Source: Anthoceros angustus (Eukaryota; Streptophyta; Anthocerotopsida; Anthocerotales; Anthocerotaceae). Taken from it: DNA of 64,000 nt. Each line of letters starts with the position of its first letter. Position 1 is the first letter of the stretch. This document shows, piece after piece, positions 46,106 to 58,369 of the stretch. The DNA is taken from positions 1,320,297 to 1,384,296 of the forward strand of contig MU008171.1 of NCBI GenBank assembly GCA_010909165.1, read 5' to 3'. Made by a program: the position numbers and the translations under genes. The notes beneath the pieces are model-generated. The model was given only the letters and a program-made list of their open reading frames with translations. It was not told where the DNA came from and ran no database searches.

Positions 46106-46853
46106 GAGAGCTCGAGTGCTTTCACCGCCAGCAAATCGCTTGGTCTCCCACTTCTCAAAGATTTCATCCACGCATTTCCACACCTCATCATCCACCTTTG
46201 CAACATAATAATCCAAAGGTCCGCTTGTCCACGAGGCGTGATAATCGACCTTAGGTCCATGCTTGGCGCATCCCACTTGGGAACCCCGCCAAGCATATAT
46301 CTCCAACTTCCAGCCTAAGTCACACTTCACCCCATCAACTAGCCTCGGCCTTCATCTCGCTTTGATGTACTCACACGGTTGATGAAAGTAAAATCTTCCT
46401 AGCATCCGCAGAATGGTGTTGTGGATCTGGCAACCTCATCTCCTCATGTGTGAGGCCGCAAGAATAACATATGCATCCATCCACCCATACTCTTGAACCA
46501 ATGGATACATGTCTTAGTCTAGATCCGGCCCGAAGGAATGATTCCTCCCAATACATAAAATTTGTAAACCCCCATTCCACCTTATCCATGTCAAAGAAGT
46601 TCTTGTTGGGACACTGGCCGGTCTATAATGACAATCATTGGCAAAGACACCAACCACCTAATGGAATGCTTCATCTTTTACATCAAAGCCTCCACTCAAG
46701 CCAGGTCTAGCTTACATTTGCTGAACCGACAAAGTTCTTCCGCGATCTACAATCGTTGATGGATGTTTAACGTGACTCCTGCACTCTTCCCGCAATTGCC
46801 TCTTGATGAGAATCATATACAAGCTCAAGCAATATGTGTTGCATTACATTCAT
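46106..46853 (-). CDS. Family A (A3) Gag
   Basis: Start at 46853-46851. DKVEWGFTNFMYWEESF near 46587-46535, KVDDEVWKCVDEIFEKWETK near 46205-46140. Confidence 0.57.
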
Positions 46854-47394
46854 AATAGAAAGTACATGCCTTTATGTAGGCAAGGTTGTTGTAACCAACA
46901 AGTGGTTGTAAATAACAACTAACCAATTAAATAACTACTAAAAGAAACTACCTAGAGCCCTAAGGACTAAATTAATTATTAAGTGCTAGGTGCCCCAGTG
47001 AAGAGTGCCCTAATTAGTAAGCTATTTTATCACCCCCACTCACTATGAACTAGGGTGATTTTCCCGACTAAAAAAGAGGTCAAGGAAAACTAGTCTAGCA
47101 AAAACTAGTCCCTAACTAAACTTTACTTAAAAGCATAAAGTAAAACTTAAACTAAAAACTGAAAGTAATAATCACTATTAAAATAAATCCCACTTAAGGA
47201 GAACTGGTGAGAAACTAATAACCCAACTTAAGTAATTAGGTTGAATTAAAACTAATTAAATTGTATTTAAAGGAATTTATATAGGAAATTCCAGAAATAG
47301 CCTAATTTCCGAAAAGGAAAATCAAAAGGATAATAGGTAATACCCTCCTTCCTCCACTTCGCGACCGCGATTCAAAAGTTTTGGTGGTTGGTAC
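46854..47394 (-). promoter_or_regulatory. Family A (A3) leader and promoter
   Basis: TATATAAA on the minus strand at 47282-47275, followed by the shared AT-rich leader. Confidence 0.48.
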
Positions 47395-48340
47395 ATGCAG
47401 TCCGATGGCGATGGCGGTGAGGGATGGCCACCGCTAAGGCGCGCCCAATCCCCCACGGGAGGAGGCGCCCACGCAGCACCGCGCCTGCCCAGAGCCCCGC
47501 TGCCTCTCTCCGCCACGCTGCCGCCGCCGCCCGAGGTCAGGCACGCCTTCGGCCCAATCCGTCCGGGCCCTTGCAGCGCGACGCCCACGGCGCTGGGCGC
47601 CACAAGAAGGACAGAGGAGCGCCCACCGCTGATGCCCATAGTCGATTCTGCCGATGAAGAGTCTCTCGCCCACAGCACTGCATTTCGCACCTTTCGTAAA
47701 GAAACCTCCCCGCATCTATCATTGATCAATTCTCATCCTCGGAGGATGAAGTCAAAATGTATGCCTAAGGATGCTATTTTATATATTTACTACATATTTA
47801 TTTTCTCAAAGACAGCCTTTATGAGGAGGGCGCCCCAAGGCCCATGGGCAGGGCAGTGTGTTAGGAGGGGCGCCTATGGCCGGTTAGGGGTACGCTGGCA
47901 GCACCCAAGGGAGGCGGCGGGCGGCCGCCGGCCGCCCCATGGGCAAGGTGTGTTAGGGGAGGCCAAACGGCGACATGCATGCGAGGGGAGGACGCCGGGC
48001 CCCATGGGGGGTGTGGGGAGGGCGCCGGCGCACCATGAGCGTGGCAGAGGCACCGGGCCGGGCGCCTCCCCTAGCTCCACCTCCCGCACTGACCTGCAGC
48101 AGGAGGCGGCCGGGCCGCCCGCCTCACAAGATCGCCTGTGGGCCCACCGACGGGTGGTGTGCAGAGGAGGGCGCCGCCGGTCGCCGCCTCCCCACGCCAA
48201 CCACCCGTGGGTGGGCAACGGTGGTGCGGCTTAGCGAGGGCGCGACTACCGGGCCGCCTCCTCCACGCGCCACCCGCTGTGGGTCTACGATGGGTGGTGT
48301 GAGGAGGGCGGCGCCCGGCTCGCTTCTCCACCACGGGCAT
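47395..48340. repeat. Spacer and GC-rich repeat block G5
   Basis: Same order as G3: GC spacer, AT strip ending TCTCAAAGACAGCC, GC block. A 279-codon plus-strand frame (47395-48234) runs through all three parts and is compositional. Confidence 0.6.
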
Positions 48341-48852
48341 TGACGTGAAAACCGATGCTAGGAACTAACTCTTAGAAGCTATTAGCAAGTAGGTTTTGTT
48401 AGCTTAGTTTAATCGCTTGGTACATAATTACTAAAATGCCCTTAAACAGAAAGTCGGAAATAACCCGCAAAATGGCCAAGTTTGGCCAGTCTCCCTCTCA
48501 CGTGGGAGAAAGCGCATGATCACTCCAATCCAAGAGGATGCCGCACCAAGAGTGGTGCCACTGTCGACGCAAGGTGGTTGCAAGGCGGATGGAGCACAAG
48601 ACCAAGGCGCGGCTGTGGAAGGCGCTTGTCAAGTCCCTAGGAGGAACGCTAGCTAAACACACGCAATTTTGTTGTTGTCGAATTTCTAGGTCAGAATGCA
48701 AAGACTATTGTGTGTATGCGCTGCTCAAGACATTGTGGCAATGTGTGTAATGTGCGTGTGGGACTTATCAGCTCTAGGCAGCCCGTGTAGGGCAGCCCTT
48801 TAATTTTCTCGAATCGGAAGTGAGCATCAAGACATGTGAGTGGTGCCGTGTC
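48341..48852 (+). repeat. C3 5' terminal repeat (putative LTR)
   Basis: TGACGTGAAAACC start. The most diverged of the five copies in this window. Confidence 0.6.
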
Positions 48853-50059
48853 ATTTCACAATCGCTTCGAGAAGCATTCAACTTGATCGCCTTGGCCTCG
48901 AGCATGAGGAGTCTCTGCACACGGCTCAGCTTGACCGCCTATGGGCTTGACGTGGTGTGCATTTTGCTAGGTTTCATGCATGGTCGATTGTGCAGGACTT
49001 GTTGGGTTTTTACGGCCTGTGGGTGCTGGGCGTGGATTTTCCAGGCCAGCTGTGTGCCCGCGTCGCACAACTCAAGGCCCTCTCATAATTTTTGAGTCCT
49101 CCCATGTCTCAACGCAGCAAGTTTCCACGGCCGTCCAGAGCTCATAGCGATCGCCACACGAGTCGTTGCTTTCAATTTGCATACCATCTTGTTTGCCTCG
49201 TTGAGACGAATCCGTTGGTATCATTTTTGTCTACTTTCGAGTGAGAAACAGTGGATGAATGCCCGGGAGAAGTTGATCACTAAGGGTTTTAGTTGGGGGA
49301 ATTTGGCTATGTGCGCCAACACTTTGCTGCGGGTAGGTGCCGGGTCTTGTACAGACGAGCACGAGGAGTGAGTCCAACAGGCTGAGGATTCTCGCGCAGG
49401 AGTGAGGCATCTACCGAAAAGCTTGAGGTCAGGGAGGATCCGAGTTGCAGATTGGCGTGTTCAAGGTTTGTGTTTCACACCGATTCTCGCAGCTAAGGTT
49501 TTCCTCTCGTGACAATTGATGCTGGCTTCCTTGACTCATCGGGCGTCGATTACATGGGGCATGCCACCGGTGAAGAGGGAGATAGCCCACTGCACTGCTT
49601 ATGAACGAGGGACGCCAGGGTTTTCGTGAGAAGGAGAAGGGCACCACACAAGATTTGTCCTTAGAGGACCTACCACAGTAATGAGCCCTGGACAAGGATC
49701 CTTTGCACCACCGTTAGGGTTAGCTGGTCCCCACTTACACCTTTGTGTGACTGAAGGAGGAGCAGGGGCTGGGCAGGTGGGAGTGCACCGGAGGGTCTGG
49801 GATTAGGCCTTTCCTCGTGGCTCGCCCCGCATTTATCGTAAGACCTGTGGCAAGAGGACCGTCGTGATTCTCGACACGATGGAAGGAGGGCCAAATGGCT
49901 GAAAATTCTCAGCGTGGAACACAATCGTTGAGGGATTTTAGGCTGCAGTCAATGAGGCAATTAGGTCAAGTTCAAACATTGCGATAACCACCTCTACATG
50001 TTCGAACAAGATCAAGATACATGGTCGAGGCCTGGATTTGTATGAAGCCCACCAAGCGA
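48853..50059 (+). other. C3 leader and pre-Gag region
   Basis: Matches C2 32441-33640 with many indels and includes KQWMNAREKLITKGFSWGN near 49250-49310. Domain not recognised. Confidence 0.4.
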
Positions 50060-50680
50060 GCCGACCTCAACTACGGCCGCCTCCAATCCATTATTCCAAG
50101 GGCACCGCAGATGGCCTACAATGCTGTCAAGGTCAAGTGATGCCCCACCAGCCATATCTCGCAGTAATCGTCACGCCACGCAGCCGCCACCCACCGTGAT
50201 GCCCTCCTCACGGCCACAGAGAGGACAATGACCACGCAGGGATTGATGAATTCATACACACCCCAAATATGCCAACCGTGGAAGAGTTCATGAAGATCCT
50301 CGAGAAGGCTTTTCCACTCAAGACTCCGAGAAGATTATGGAGCAAGCTTGGAAAGGGAGACAGATGGTGTTTCGTGAGGCTGCATGTAGATGGGACCGCA
50401 TGCTGCTGCACTCAAGCGGAGAAATTCCTCACACTTGAGGGTGATCACCGTTCATTTCCACCGTTGTCCTCACTTGTGGATAAGTATGGCGATGCCTATA
50501 CTTAGTGTACATGAGGAAGCGGAGAAGAAAGAGATTGCTTACTGCCTTCTCCTCCAAGCATTCCAAGGCCTTCCACCATTATCAAGGCATGTTTTCAAGG
50601 GTGTCCGGGGGAACTTCTTCAAGGACTACACCCTAAGCCACCAAGGGAGCAATGAAGTGATCGCTCACATACCGTCACCA
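50060..50680 (+). CDS. Family C (C3) Gag capsid region
   Basis: PTVEEFMKILEKAFPLKT (50270-50323), then KLGKGDRW and LVDKYGDAYT before a frame change. The best preserved Gag of family C here. Confidence 0.67.
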
Positions 50681-50795
50681 TGTGCAACCATTGTGGCGGA
50701 GCACATCTCACAATTGCAAGTGCCCACCCAAGGCCTCTTTGCACTCATTGTCAAAAGAATGGTCATGTGAGCACCGGTGCTTTCAACTTCACCCC
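50681..50795 (+). CDS. Family C (C3) nucleocapsid zinc knuckles
   Basis: MCNHCGG, then an H-containing word in the next frame, then a CTHCQKNGHVS-type second finger. One base is missing between the first cysteines and the closing cysteine. Confidence 0.62.
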
Positions 50796-52290
50796 GAGAG
50801 GAGATACCGGTCGGCATCACCGGAGATGCTACTAGCATCAAGACAGGAGCAACTCGCACTGGGGACTCTAAGAGCAAGCAATGAGGGAGAAAGAAAGCCA
50901 AGGTTGAAAGAAACGCGACAAGATGACGCCGCCGGAGGCCACGCACGCCTTTGGCAAAGACAGTGGGCACGCTTACAACCAGCCTCGAAAGTGGAGCTAA
51001 GCTCGCAGGGTCGCAGAGGGTTCTGAAACATGAGAAGATTATGGACACCCACATGAGGTGTTGACAGCTCTGCCTCGTGACAAGCTAAGGGAAGATGTGC
51101 TACATGGGTTGGGCATGCCATTAATCTTGCCGGCTCGGACATCGTGTTAGCAAACGTGGCCCATCACCGAAAATGAGGAGCAAGGGCAGCAATGCCTCAA
51201 TCCTTTATGCCCTTGCCACTGAATCGCCATCCCATTACGGGGTGGATACATCTTCACTCCGGTGACAAAGACAGAGCCAATGCATGAGATGAGGCAGCCC
51301 TCGCTTTAGGGCAATTGTACATGATGCCCCTTTGGTCACACATGAGCAGGGCAAGACGGTTGTTGCAGCACCATTAATGTCCTTGCGGGACATGGGCATG
51401 ACTGTGGAACGCCTCCAAAGAATCGCCGGCAGTATTGTGAAGTCGCGCTGCTCATGTGCCGGAGATTTGGTAGTCGTCCGGGGGACTTGTTCCTTTCCGG
51501 ATCACCGTAGTAAATTCAGCTGGAGCCCGTGGATGCTTCCATTGCAAATGACCCGCATGATCGAATTTCCATGGTCATTGGAGCATCCACGCATCCAAAA
51601 CTACCAACAGCGAATGCGAGTGAGTAACGCAGGGTAGACAACCGAGGGACGGGTCATCACAACCACTGTGCACCTGTGGTGGTGGTTGACATCTCACCCG
51701 CCATTATAGGCAGTCACAAAGTTTTGGTTTGCAGGAGAAGCACTGAAATCCCCATGGAACATCCGCACACCGTGGGAGCCTGTGTGGCGAGACTTGAGCT
51801 GTGCACATCACATTGAATCCAGCTCATCGGATGCCATGACCATGTCTGCGTGCTTGGTGACCACGGCCACAAACTACGACACCGCTAGGATGAGTTTCTT
51901 TTCCCACCGGGCGAGGAGTGGATAATTGACCTGAGTGTGCCTTCTATCGGCCGGCAGCAGGAGGACGGCTAGCACATATTCCTTGACTTGACCCGGCAGG
52001 TGGCCACGAGAGTCACGTTAGTGGTGTGCCATGCTAAGGAGCCCCTGCAATCGTGAAGCTAGTCCAAGATGCTAACCAGCAAGATGCACAATCTTGAAGC
52101 CGATGGACGCCATTCCTGTCCATGGATCTCACAGGCTTGCAAACATGCCCTTGCACAACCCGATCATCCGTAGGCTCACGCTACTGCAAGATGTAAGAGA
52201 TGAAAAGCAGGATGCACTTGTTGATTCAGTGTTAACCACCCACTCAAGATCGAGTGCCGGATCACAATGTGATTACATGGGCGCCATCGT
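50796..52290 (+). CDS. Family C (C3) linker and protease region
   Basis: A 101-codon frame (51332-51637) with LMSLRDMGMTVERLQRIAG is the longest piece. TATNYD recurs near 51868. As in C2, no active-site triplet is clear. Confidence 0.38.
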
Positions 52291-53145
52291 TCGGGACACG
52301 GTGGTAGAACTCTTTGGCGGATCTGCATCGGGCCGGAGGCTCTCTTGATGATCGATCCATACGCCGATACGTATTGTGACAATGATGTCACAAAGACGCC
52401 GTATCGCAGAGTTCAGCCGCAAGGCTGGCGCCACAAAGAATCGCCTTGGAGGCCTATCACGCTTTCACCGCCTACGGATGTCCGTTACATTCAAGAAGGC
52501 CACATTCGTGCCTTGGGAAATGTGGATATGGTGATTGCCGGGCCGGAATGCTGGGGTTCTCCTAAGCCGGCATGGAGCTGGTCTAAGATGCACTGTAATG
52601 CTCAGGATCTACATCAGTCCTCACATGGGCTCAAGAATACAACCCGCGTGTGCTTACCTCCTTGAGAATCGCACGGAGACAGCACATGTGCAGACATGGG
52701 CGTGGTTCAAGATTATCCGGGCCTCCCATCCTGTTAGATGCGGCCTGTGTGGGCGCTTTGCTCACCGCCTCGAGGAATTATCTGGACCAACTTGGTCCCC
52801 GCCTCGCCAGACTGGCTTTATGGCACACACAGGACCCGTCCAGCCTTCAATCGGCCGGAGGATCATCACCAGCCCAGCTTGTTACCGCTGAGCGGCGCCT
52901 TGGTTCAAAACCAACACACTGCCACCGCACTCGCCCACCGGTTAGCTTTCCGTTCATTCACATGTGGTCGAGGGACAGGTGTTGAACACCAACACGCAGC
53001 AGTGGGAGGAACCCATCGCGGCCGGAGCGAACGCATTATGGGCTTTCACCCATTCTACGCCCCTACTACCACAACAAGAAGCGTTTCAGGCGAGCCATGG
53101 ATGTTCACGCACTCACGTGGTTAGTGAGTCTGTGCTTGGCTTTTC
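52291..53145 (+). CDS. Family C (C3) cytosine-C5 DNA methyltransferase domain
   Basis: The clearest methyltransferase in the window. Motif I is VVELFGG from 52301. A YCDNDVTKTPYRRVQ segment follows (acidic SAM-contact position). HIRALGNVDMVIAGPECWG is motif IV, with its cysteine at 52549-52551. An ENR/ENT word lies near 52665 (motif VI), LLDAACVGALLT then SRNY near 52735-52790 (motif VIII-like), and RRAMDVHALTWLVSL at 53088-53132 (motif X-like). Cys is preceded by Glu rather than Pro. The total span of ~280 codons suits a compact catalytic domain without separate regulatory domains. Confidence 0.82.
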
Positions 53146-54255
53146 CACGCCGCTATGCCGGTCATGGTACCAGCCCATCGGCCAAAGACATGTGTCCACC
53201 GACGCATCTCCCTTTTCCCGGATATGCATACATGCCTTCCGGCGGATGGGGGTGGAGCAGTCCGGTGGCGCCCCTGTGCTTTTTCCGCCTCCCACCAGAG
53301 AGCTTAGATGATCAGTCCCGCAAAGCCTAAGCTAAATGCCGAGACTTTTCCTGGCGCATGGGGGATGGATCGACAGATGTAAGACACGCATCCACACTCT
53401 CCTCAAGTATCATCGCTTTGCCTTTTACCATGAAGGACCTTACCGCAATGTGATCAGATTTCGATCAACGACCAGTGTGAGCCCATCTACGCACAGTGTT
53501 GAGCAAGACGGAGTGGGAGATGGTCGATGCTAGTGTCGTGAGCTTTGAAGGTGGCTTATCCGCTATCCAAAGCATTATGTCGCAAAGAATCGGCCGCTTA
53601 AAGAAGGATGCCCAAGGGCGGACGGAAACGGATGTGTGGGACTATCGTCCCATCAATGCCGCCATCACAGGATCGGTACCCAATGCCGACCGAGGAGATA
53701 TTTGACATTGGGCGCCTTCTTCTCTACTTTGGACCTTCGTGTGGTTTTAACGATTCCGCTGCGTAAGAGGATATCAAGAAGACCGCTTCACGGTCCCAAT
53801 ACCGTGGAATGGCTGGTGATGCCATTCGGTTCAAGAACGCACGCCACCGGGTGATGGATCCGTTTTGGATGTGCCAACTTGTTGTGCTATATCGACGACG
53901 GGGTTCACGATCGCTTTGAGGATCACCGGCACACTTAGAGGAGCTGTTCCGTAGGCTAAGGAAGGCAGGCTCACATGTCACCCGTCCAAATGTGAATTTG
54001 GAATGAACACGGTGGCATATTTAGGTCACAATCGTTCTAACGGGTGATGCCCCACTCACCAAGGTACAGGCTATCCGCAGTGAAGGAGCCCACCAACGTG
54101 TACCTTGCGTGCCTTTCTTGGGTTATGCAACTATTATAGGTTTACATTCGAATTTCAGCAACGAAACCCTTGAATGACATGTTGAGGAAAGACGGAATGG
54201 GCATGGATGAGTTGGCGCAGCAAGCTTTTGACATGTTGAAGGAGCAATTGACCAG
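53146..54255 (+). CDS. Family C (C3) reverse transcriptase
   Basis: IGRLKKDAQGRTETDVWDYR (53590-53649), STLDLR word near 53731, EWLVMPFGS near 53809-53835, YIDD at 53888-53899, CEFGMN near 53990-54010, and the thumb near 54120-54150. Confidence 0.83.
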
Positions 54256-54640
54256 TCACCATCATGGCTAGGCCGATTTTAGCAAGCCATTTGTGTTACA
54301 CACCGATTGGAGCAGGGGACTTGGGCGGTTTGCACAAGAGGATGAGCGGCAAGGAGCGCGTGATCGCTATGCCTCGAGGAGTAATAACCGAGCGGAGGCC
54401 AAGCAGCTATGAGGGGAGTGCCTCGCAATGCTTGGGCCGCTTGCCACTCCGCCCATATTTGTATGGTCGCAGCTTTGGTTAGTGATCGATCATCACCATT
54501 GAAATGGCTGATGACTAACACAAAATTGAGTGGGAAGTGGCTCACTGGGCCATGATACTTCAAGATTATGACTTCCTGTGGAGCCAGAGTGACACACCAA
54601 AATGCGCATATGCTATCTAGAAATCCGGACAGACGCAGTG
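54256..54640 (+). CDS. Family C (C3) RNase H
   Basis: GKERVIAMPRG near 54352-54385, RPYLYGRSFG near 54450-54480, VIDH near 54482-54495. Frameshifted between them. Confidence 0.68.
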
Positions 54641-55800
54641 ATGTCACCGAAGCGGGACCATGAGGAGGAGATTGGTGCGATGTCATGTCGCCTGACCCTT
54701 GTTGCCATGACCGCCTTGGATGATTGTGTTTGTCGCTCACCTAATGCAAAGGACATTTGGGAAGATGTGAATGCTCTTCAAGATTTGCACGTATATGGAC
54801 GAGGCCCGGACCCAAATTGAAAAGAACAGTGCGTCAGGTCAACAAGACTATTGGCGTGATGGCTACATGATTCGCAAGTCGGGCAATGGTGTCGAGCGCT
54901 TGGTGCCACCACCGGTGATAGGTCGACTACGGTGCACGACGACATGGGTCACTTTGCGGACTTACACCGCTCACACCTCATTTTTATTGGTATGGGATGC
55001 ACTGTGCGAACAGTGGCCGGAGCCTTGTGACCGAGTCAAGGCCTCCTTTACTATGCAAAGACCTTCTCCACCCTCCGCCCATCATGGGCTTGTTCTTTCA
55101 CCGTCCCGCGACCTCATTGGAGAATTGACTAGGACGCCGAGAGGCAATGTCTACATACTTGTCATGATGGAGCATTTCTCCAAATGGGTGGAGGTTGTGG
55201 CTCTATCGATAAGTCCTCGCTGAAGCACGTCCCTGCATTTTGCACACGTGCTTAGCCGCCAGTAGCTGTCGAGTGCCCGACCCATGTGGCTCGAAGTTTA
55301 GAGGGGAATTTCGTGACCTTTTAGATGTTGCGCTTATCGATCACGGACTAGCGTGGACCATCCTCGTGTGATGGCTCGGGTCAAAGGATGGTCCGGACCA
55401 TCAAAGAGAAAGTTATGCTTGCGCGGAAAGGAGGATTGGGACCTCATGCGCCTACATCGCTATGGGCTACCGCATGAGTAAACATGCGCCTTGGCACACT
55501 TCTCCTTACTTGCTTTTTGGTCGTGAGCCGGTGCCGAGTACAATAGCTAAGAAGATGCAGGAGGTGGTACAAATTGATGATCCCACATGGGCTCGAGTGA
55601 TTGGGGAGCATTATTTCGGCGTTATGCCAATGGCTATGGCCAACCTCAACATAGCTCAAGACCGGATTCCTTACGCGATACCAAGGGTCATTGCCCAAGT
55701 CAAGAAATTCTGATTGGGATTTCGATACTTGCAAAGGCAAACGGACACCTTGGACATCGCTAGCAGACATGTGCCGAGGGTGCGAAGTTAGGCCCAATGG
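54641..55800 (+). CDS. Family C (C3) integrase
   Basis: DYWRDGYMIRKSGNG (54843-54890). Zinc-binding VHDD-type word near 54932. SRDLIGELTRTPRGNVYILV and MMEHFSKWVEVVALSIS (about 55106-55220) with the first catalytic Asp. HAPWHTSPYLLFGREPVPST near 55485-55540. It matches the C1 fragment and C2 but with independent indels. Confidence 0.78.
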
Positions 55801-56075
55801 AGTGCCGATTTTTTGCGGTGGCTCGATGGTAGGACTATTGCACCATACCAAGAACCGTGCGCCCGCCACTTACCTAATTTGGACCCCATGCTGATAACAA
55901 TGGATTCCACCGCACTACCTGCAGTTTGTGGGAGGATGATGATGAGGAGCTTCTCGTGACGGATGCAATGGGGTTTTCATTTGTTTTGCCTCCTCCGCAG
56001 TCGCTCGAGCAACTCGGTATTGTGCAAAGTGTGCTGGAAATGCTTGTTCGTGGATGACTGCTTGGATTTTACACC
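55801..56075 (+). CDS. Family C (C3) C-terminal PHD finger
   Basis: Acidic DDDEEL near 55936-55955, DGC near 55959, GFHLFCL near 55974-55994, and YCAKCAGNAC near 56020-56050 in the frame that closes the finger with a C-x2-C pair. Confidence 0.66.
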
Positions 56076-56401
56076 ATGTGATGTTGGTCGGTGATGGAAT
56101 TGTGTGGACCTTTTGTTTGCTAGACGACCAAAGCTTTCCATTGTGAATGCGGCCGCGGGAGTTCTAGGATTCTTGCTGGCCTCATTCTTGGTTCCATGTG
56201 GCATTTGTTTCACGCTGCGATGCCTTGTTTCTTTCTTTCCGATTGTTTCGCCTGCCCATCACCGGGGTATAGGTAGAATTTTAGCACTTTTCTTTTTGTT
56301 TGGCCTCGACAGCCCTCTTTTCCCTTGCAGAAGGCCGGGTGAAAACCAGAAGAAGTGTGAGTGTCGGCTGGTTTTGTACCGATGATGAAGACGCACGATA
56401 C
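56076..56401 (+). other. C3 3' region with a hydrophobic frame and repeat X
   Basis: Hydrophobic frame 56104-56385 as in C2 with a changed C-terminus, and repeat X at 56265-56400. Confidence 0.35.
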
Positions 56402-56905
56402 CGACGTGAAACCGATGCTAGGAACTAACTCTTAGAAGCTAGGGCTTAGCAAGTAGGTTTTGTTAGCTTAGTTTAATCGCTTGGTACCGATAATTACTAA
56501 AATGCCCTTAAACAGAAAGTCGGAAATAACCCGCAAAATGGCCAAGCTTGGGCCAGTCTCCTCTCACACACCGGTGGGAGAAAGCGACATGATCACTCCA
56601 ATCCCAGGATGCACCAAGAGTGTGGTGCCGGTATCACGACGCAAGGTGGTTGCAAGGTTATGGAGCACAAGACCAAGGCGGCGGGAAGGCAGCTTGTCAA
56701 GTCCCTAGGAGGAACGCTAATGAACACACAATTTTGTTGTTGTCGAATTTCTAGGTCAGAATGCAAAGACTGTGTGTATCAAAGATTGTGGCAATGTGTG
56801 TAATGTGCAAGGTTCATGGGACTTATCACCTAGGCACCTGTAGGGCAGCCCTTTAATTTTCTCTCGAATCGGTGAGCATCAAGACATGTGAGCGCTGCGC
56901 ATGTC
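56402..56905 (+). repeat. C3 3' terminal repeat (putative LTR)
   Basis: Near-identical to 40020-40524 and less like its own 5' copy. Confidence 0.6.
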
Positions 56906-56909
56906 CGTA

Positions 56910-57050
56910 GTATAGGTAGAATTTTAGCACTTTTCTTTTTGTTTGGCCGGATAAGCAGCCCTCTTTTCCCTTTGCACCAAGGCCGGTGAAAACCAGAAGA
57001 AGTGTGAGCAAGTCTGTTTTGTCATACCGACAAATGATGAAGACGCACGA
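56910..57050 (+). repeat. Repeat X, second copy beside C3
   Basis: Same sandwich of X, terminal repeat, X as at C2. Confidence 0.65.
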
Positions 57051-57305
57051 CAAAGATACTACCGGTGGTGCAGAGGGCGCCACACGGCCCATCCCTCCGC
57101 CACACCATTGTGAAACCCCGACGGGTGGTGCTGGATAGGGAGGGGCGCGCCGCCGGGCGCCCTCCACGCCACCAGTAGCTTCGGGGGAGGAGGGCCGCCT
57201 CACGGCACCCTCCCTCCTCTCGACCACTCACTTTTATGCCCGACGGTGGAGTGCCACAGAGGGCGCCGCCGCCGCCTCCCTCCACGTGCCCATTGTGGCC
57301 TCCTT
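57051..57305. repeat. GC-rich repeat block G6
   Basis: Almost identical to G4, between the 3' ends of C3 and A4. Confidence 0.6.
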
Positions 57306-58110
57306 CCACACACTCAGACGCCACTTCCATCGAAAATTCAGAGGGCTAACCTTAGAAGCAACCTTGGAATGAAGGCTAACCTTAGAAGCAAATGCTGCCC
57401 AAATCGAGCCAAGATTTGGTCGAGTGTAGAGGATACTCCTCCTAAAACATCTCAGATGTGGACAAAAAGCGATAAGGGATAAGCTCGAGTTGCGTATTTA
57501 ATACAACTACAGTCAAAGTGCCGTTGAAGATAATGATGACAATGCGGAGAAGCTGGACCAAGTGATGATTAAGGATTGAACTCGGGATGAAACCCAAATC
57601 TGCTTTTTCCCGGTCCCAGTTAATGTTGTAAGTCGGTTGCAATATCGTGTTAGGAAATACCGCCCATGGCTTTTGTGGTGTCATAACAAAACCACATTTT
57701 CCTCCCAAAATCGAGTTTACGTCTCTTCCCGGCAGAACGGCCTTCCTCACCGCTCCTTACTTTGCATTATTCCCGAGGTTCGAGTTTCATACCACCATTC
57801 GACACAAACATTGCCGGATGGAAAGTAGTAACTTTATCGGTGACACCCTTTTTTCTGTTTTTGCAATGCCTTCAAACGTTTTAGGGCCCATCAATAACCC
57901 CTTCGTAGATTATTTGCGAAAACCCTTCAAGATTATTCACCCCTTCAAAATTATCATGTTCTGCCTCACAGACAGATCACACGCCCCGCCCGGATTATTT
58001 CGCCCCACGCCCTTTTCACGCACGGCATATTCGTGATAAAATGCGTAGGCTTTATGCACCATTTACCCTAAAAATTCCTTTAACCTCAAAGACGCCAGTC
58101 CGCAGAAGCC
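57306..58110 (-). other. A4 3' tail
   Basis: As in A2 and A3, with the conserved frame at 57750-57442 and the CCCCTTC cluster at 57897-57950. Confidence 0.45.
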
Positions 58111-58112
58111 AT

Positions 58113-58331
58113 TCATGCGGCCCCCACCCCTATGTCGGATCGCGAAGGGCACATCGACAGCATTTCACTTCCATCCGTATCACCGTGAGAGGAGGCCCTG
58201 CAAAACACATGATATCCCCGATTACATTTGTCACAAAGGATAATTAGCCCGGTCCGTGATGTGACCACAAAATTCGCAAGGCAAGTCAATATGGTTTCCA
58301 CCGTACGAGTCCTCGTGTGGCATGGTGCCAA
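58113..58331 (-). CDS. Family A (A4) PHD finger
   Basis: The frame GLIILCDKCNRGYHVFC is intact. The opening CEFCG lies one frame away near 58278-58264, and closing cysteines lie near 58182-58165. Confidence 0.7.
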   Translation of the reverse strand: MAPCHTRTRTVETILTCLANFVVTSRTGLIILCDKCNRGYHVFCRASSHGDTDGSEMLSMCPSRSDIGVGAA

Positions 58332-58369
58332 GTGACTATATGTTCCTTACAACGCGCCCATCCCGTCTC

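Noticed and set aside
47395-48234. 279-codon frame as a real gene
   Set aside because: It crosses three unrelated repeat segments and is absent as a frame from the matching stretches at 10680-11700 and 30970-31920.
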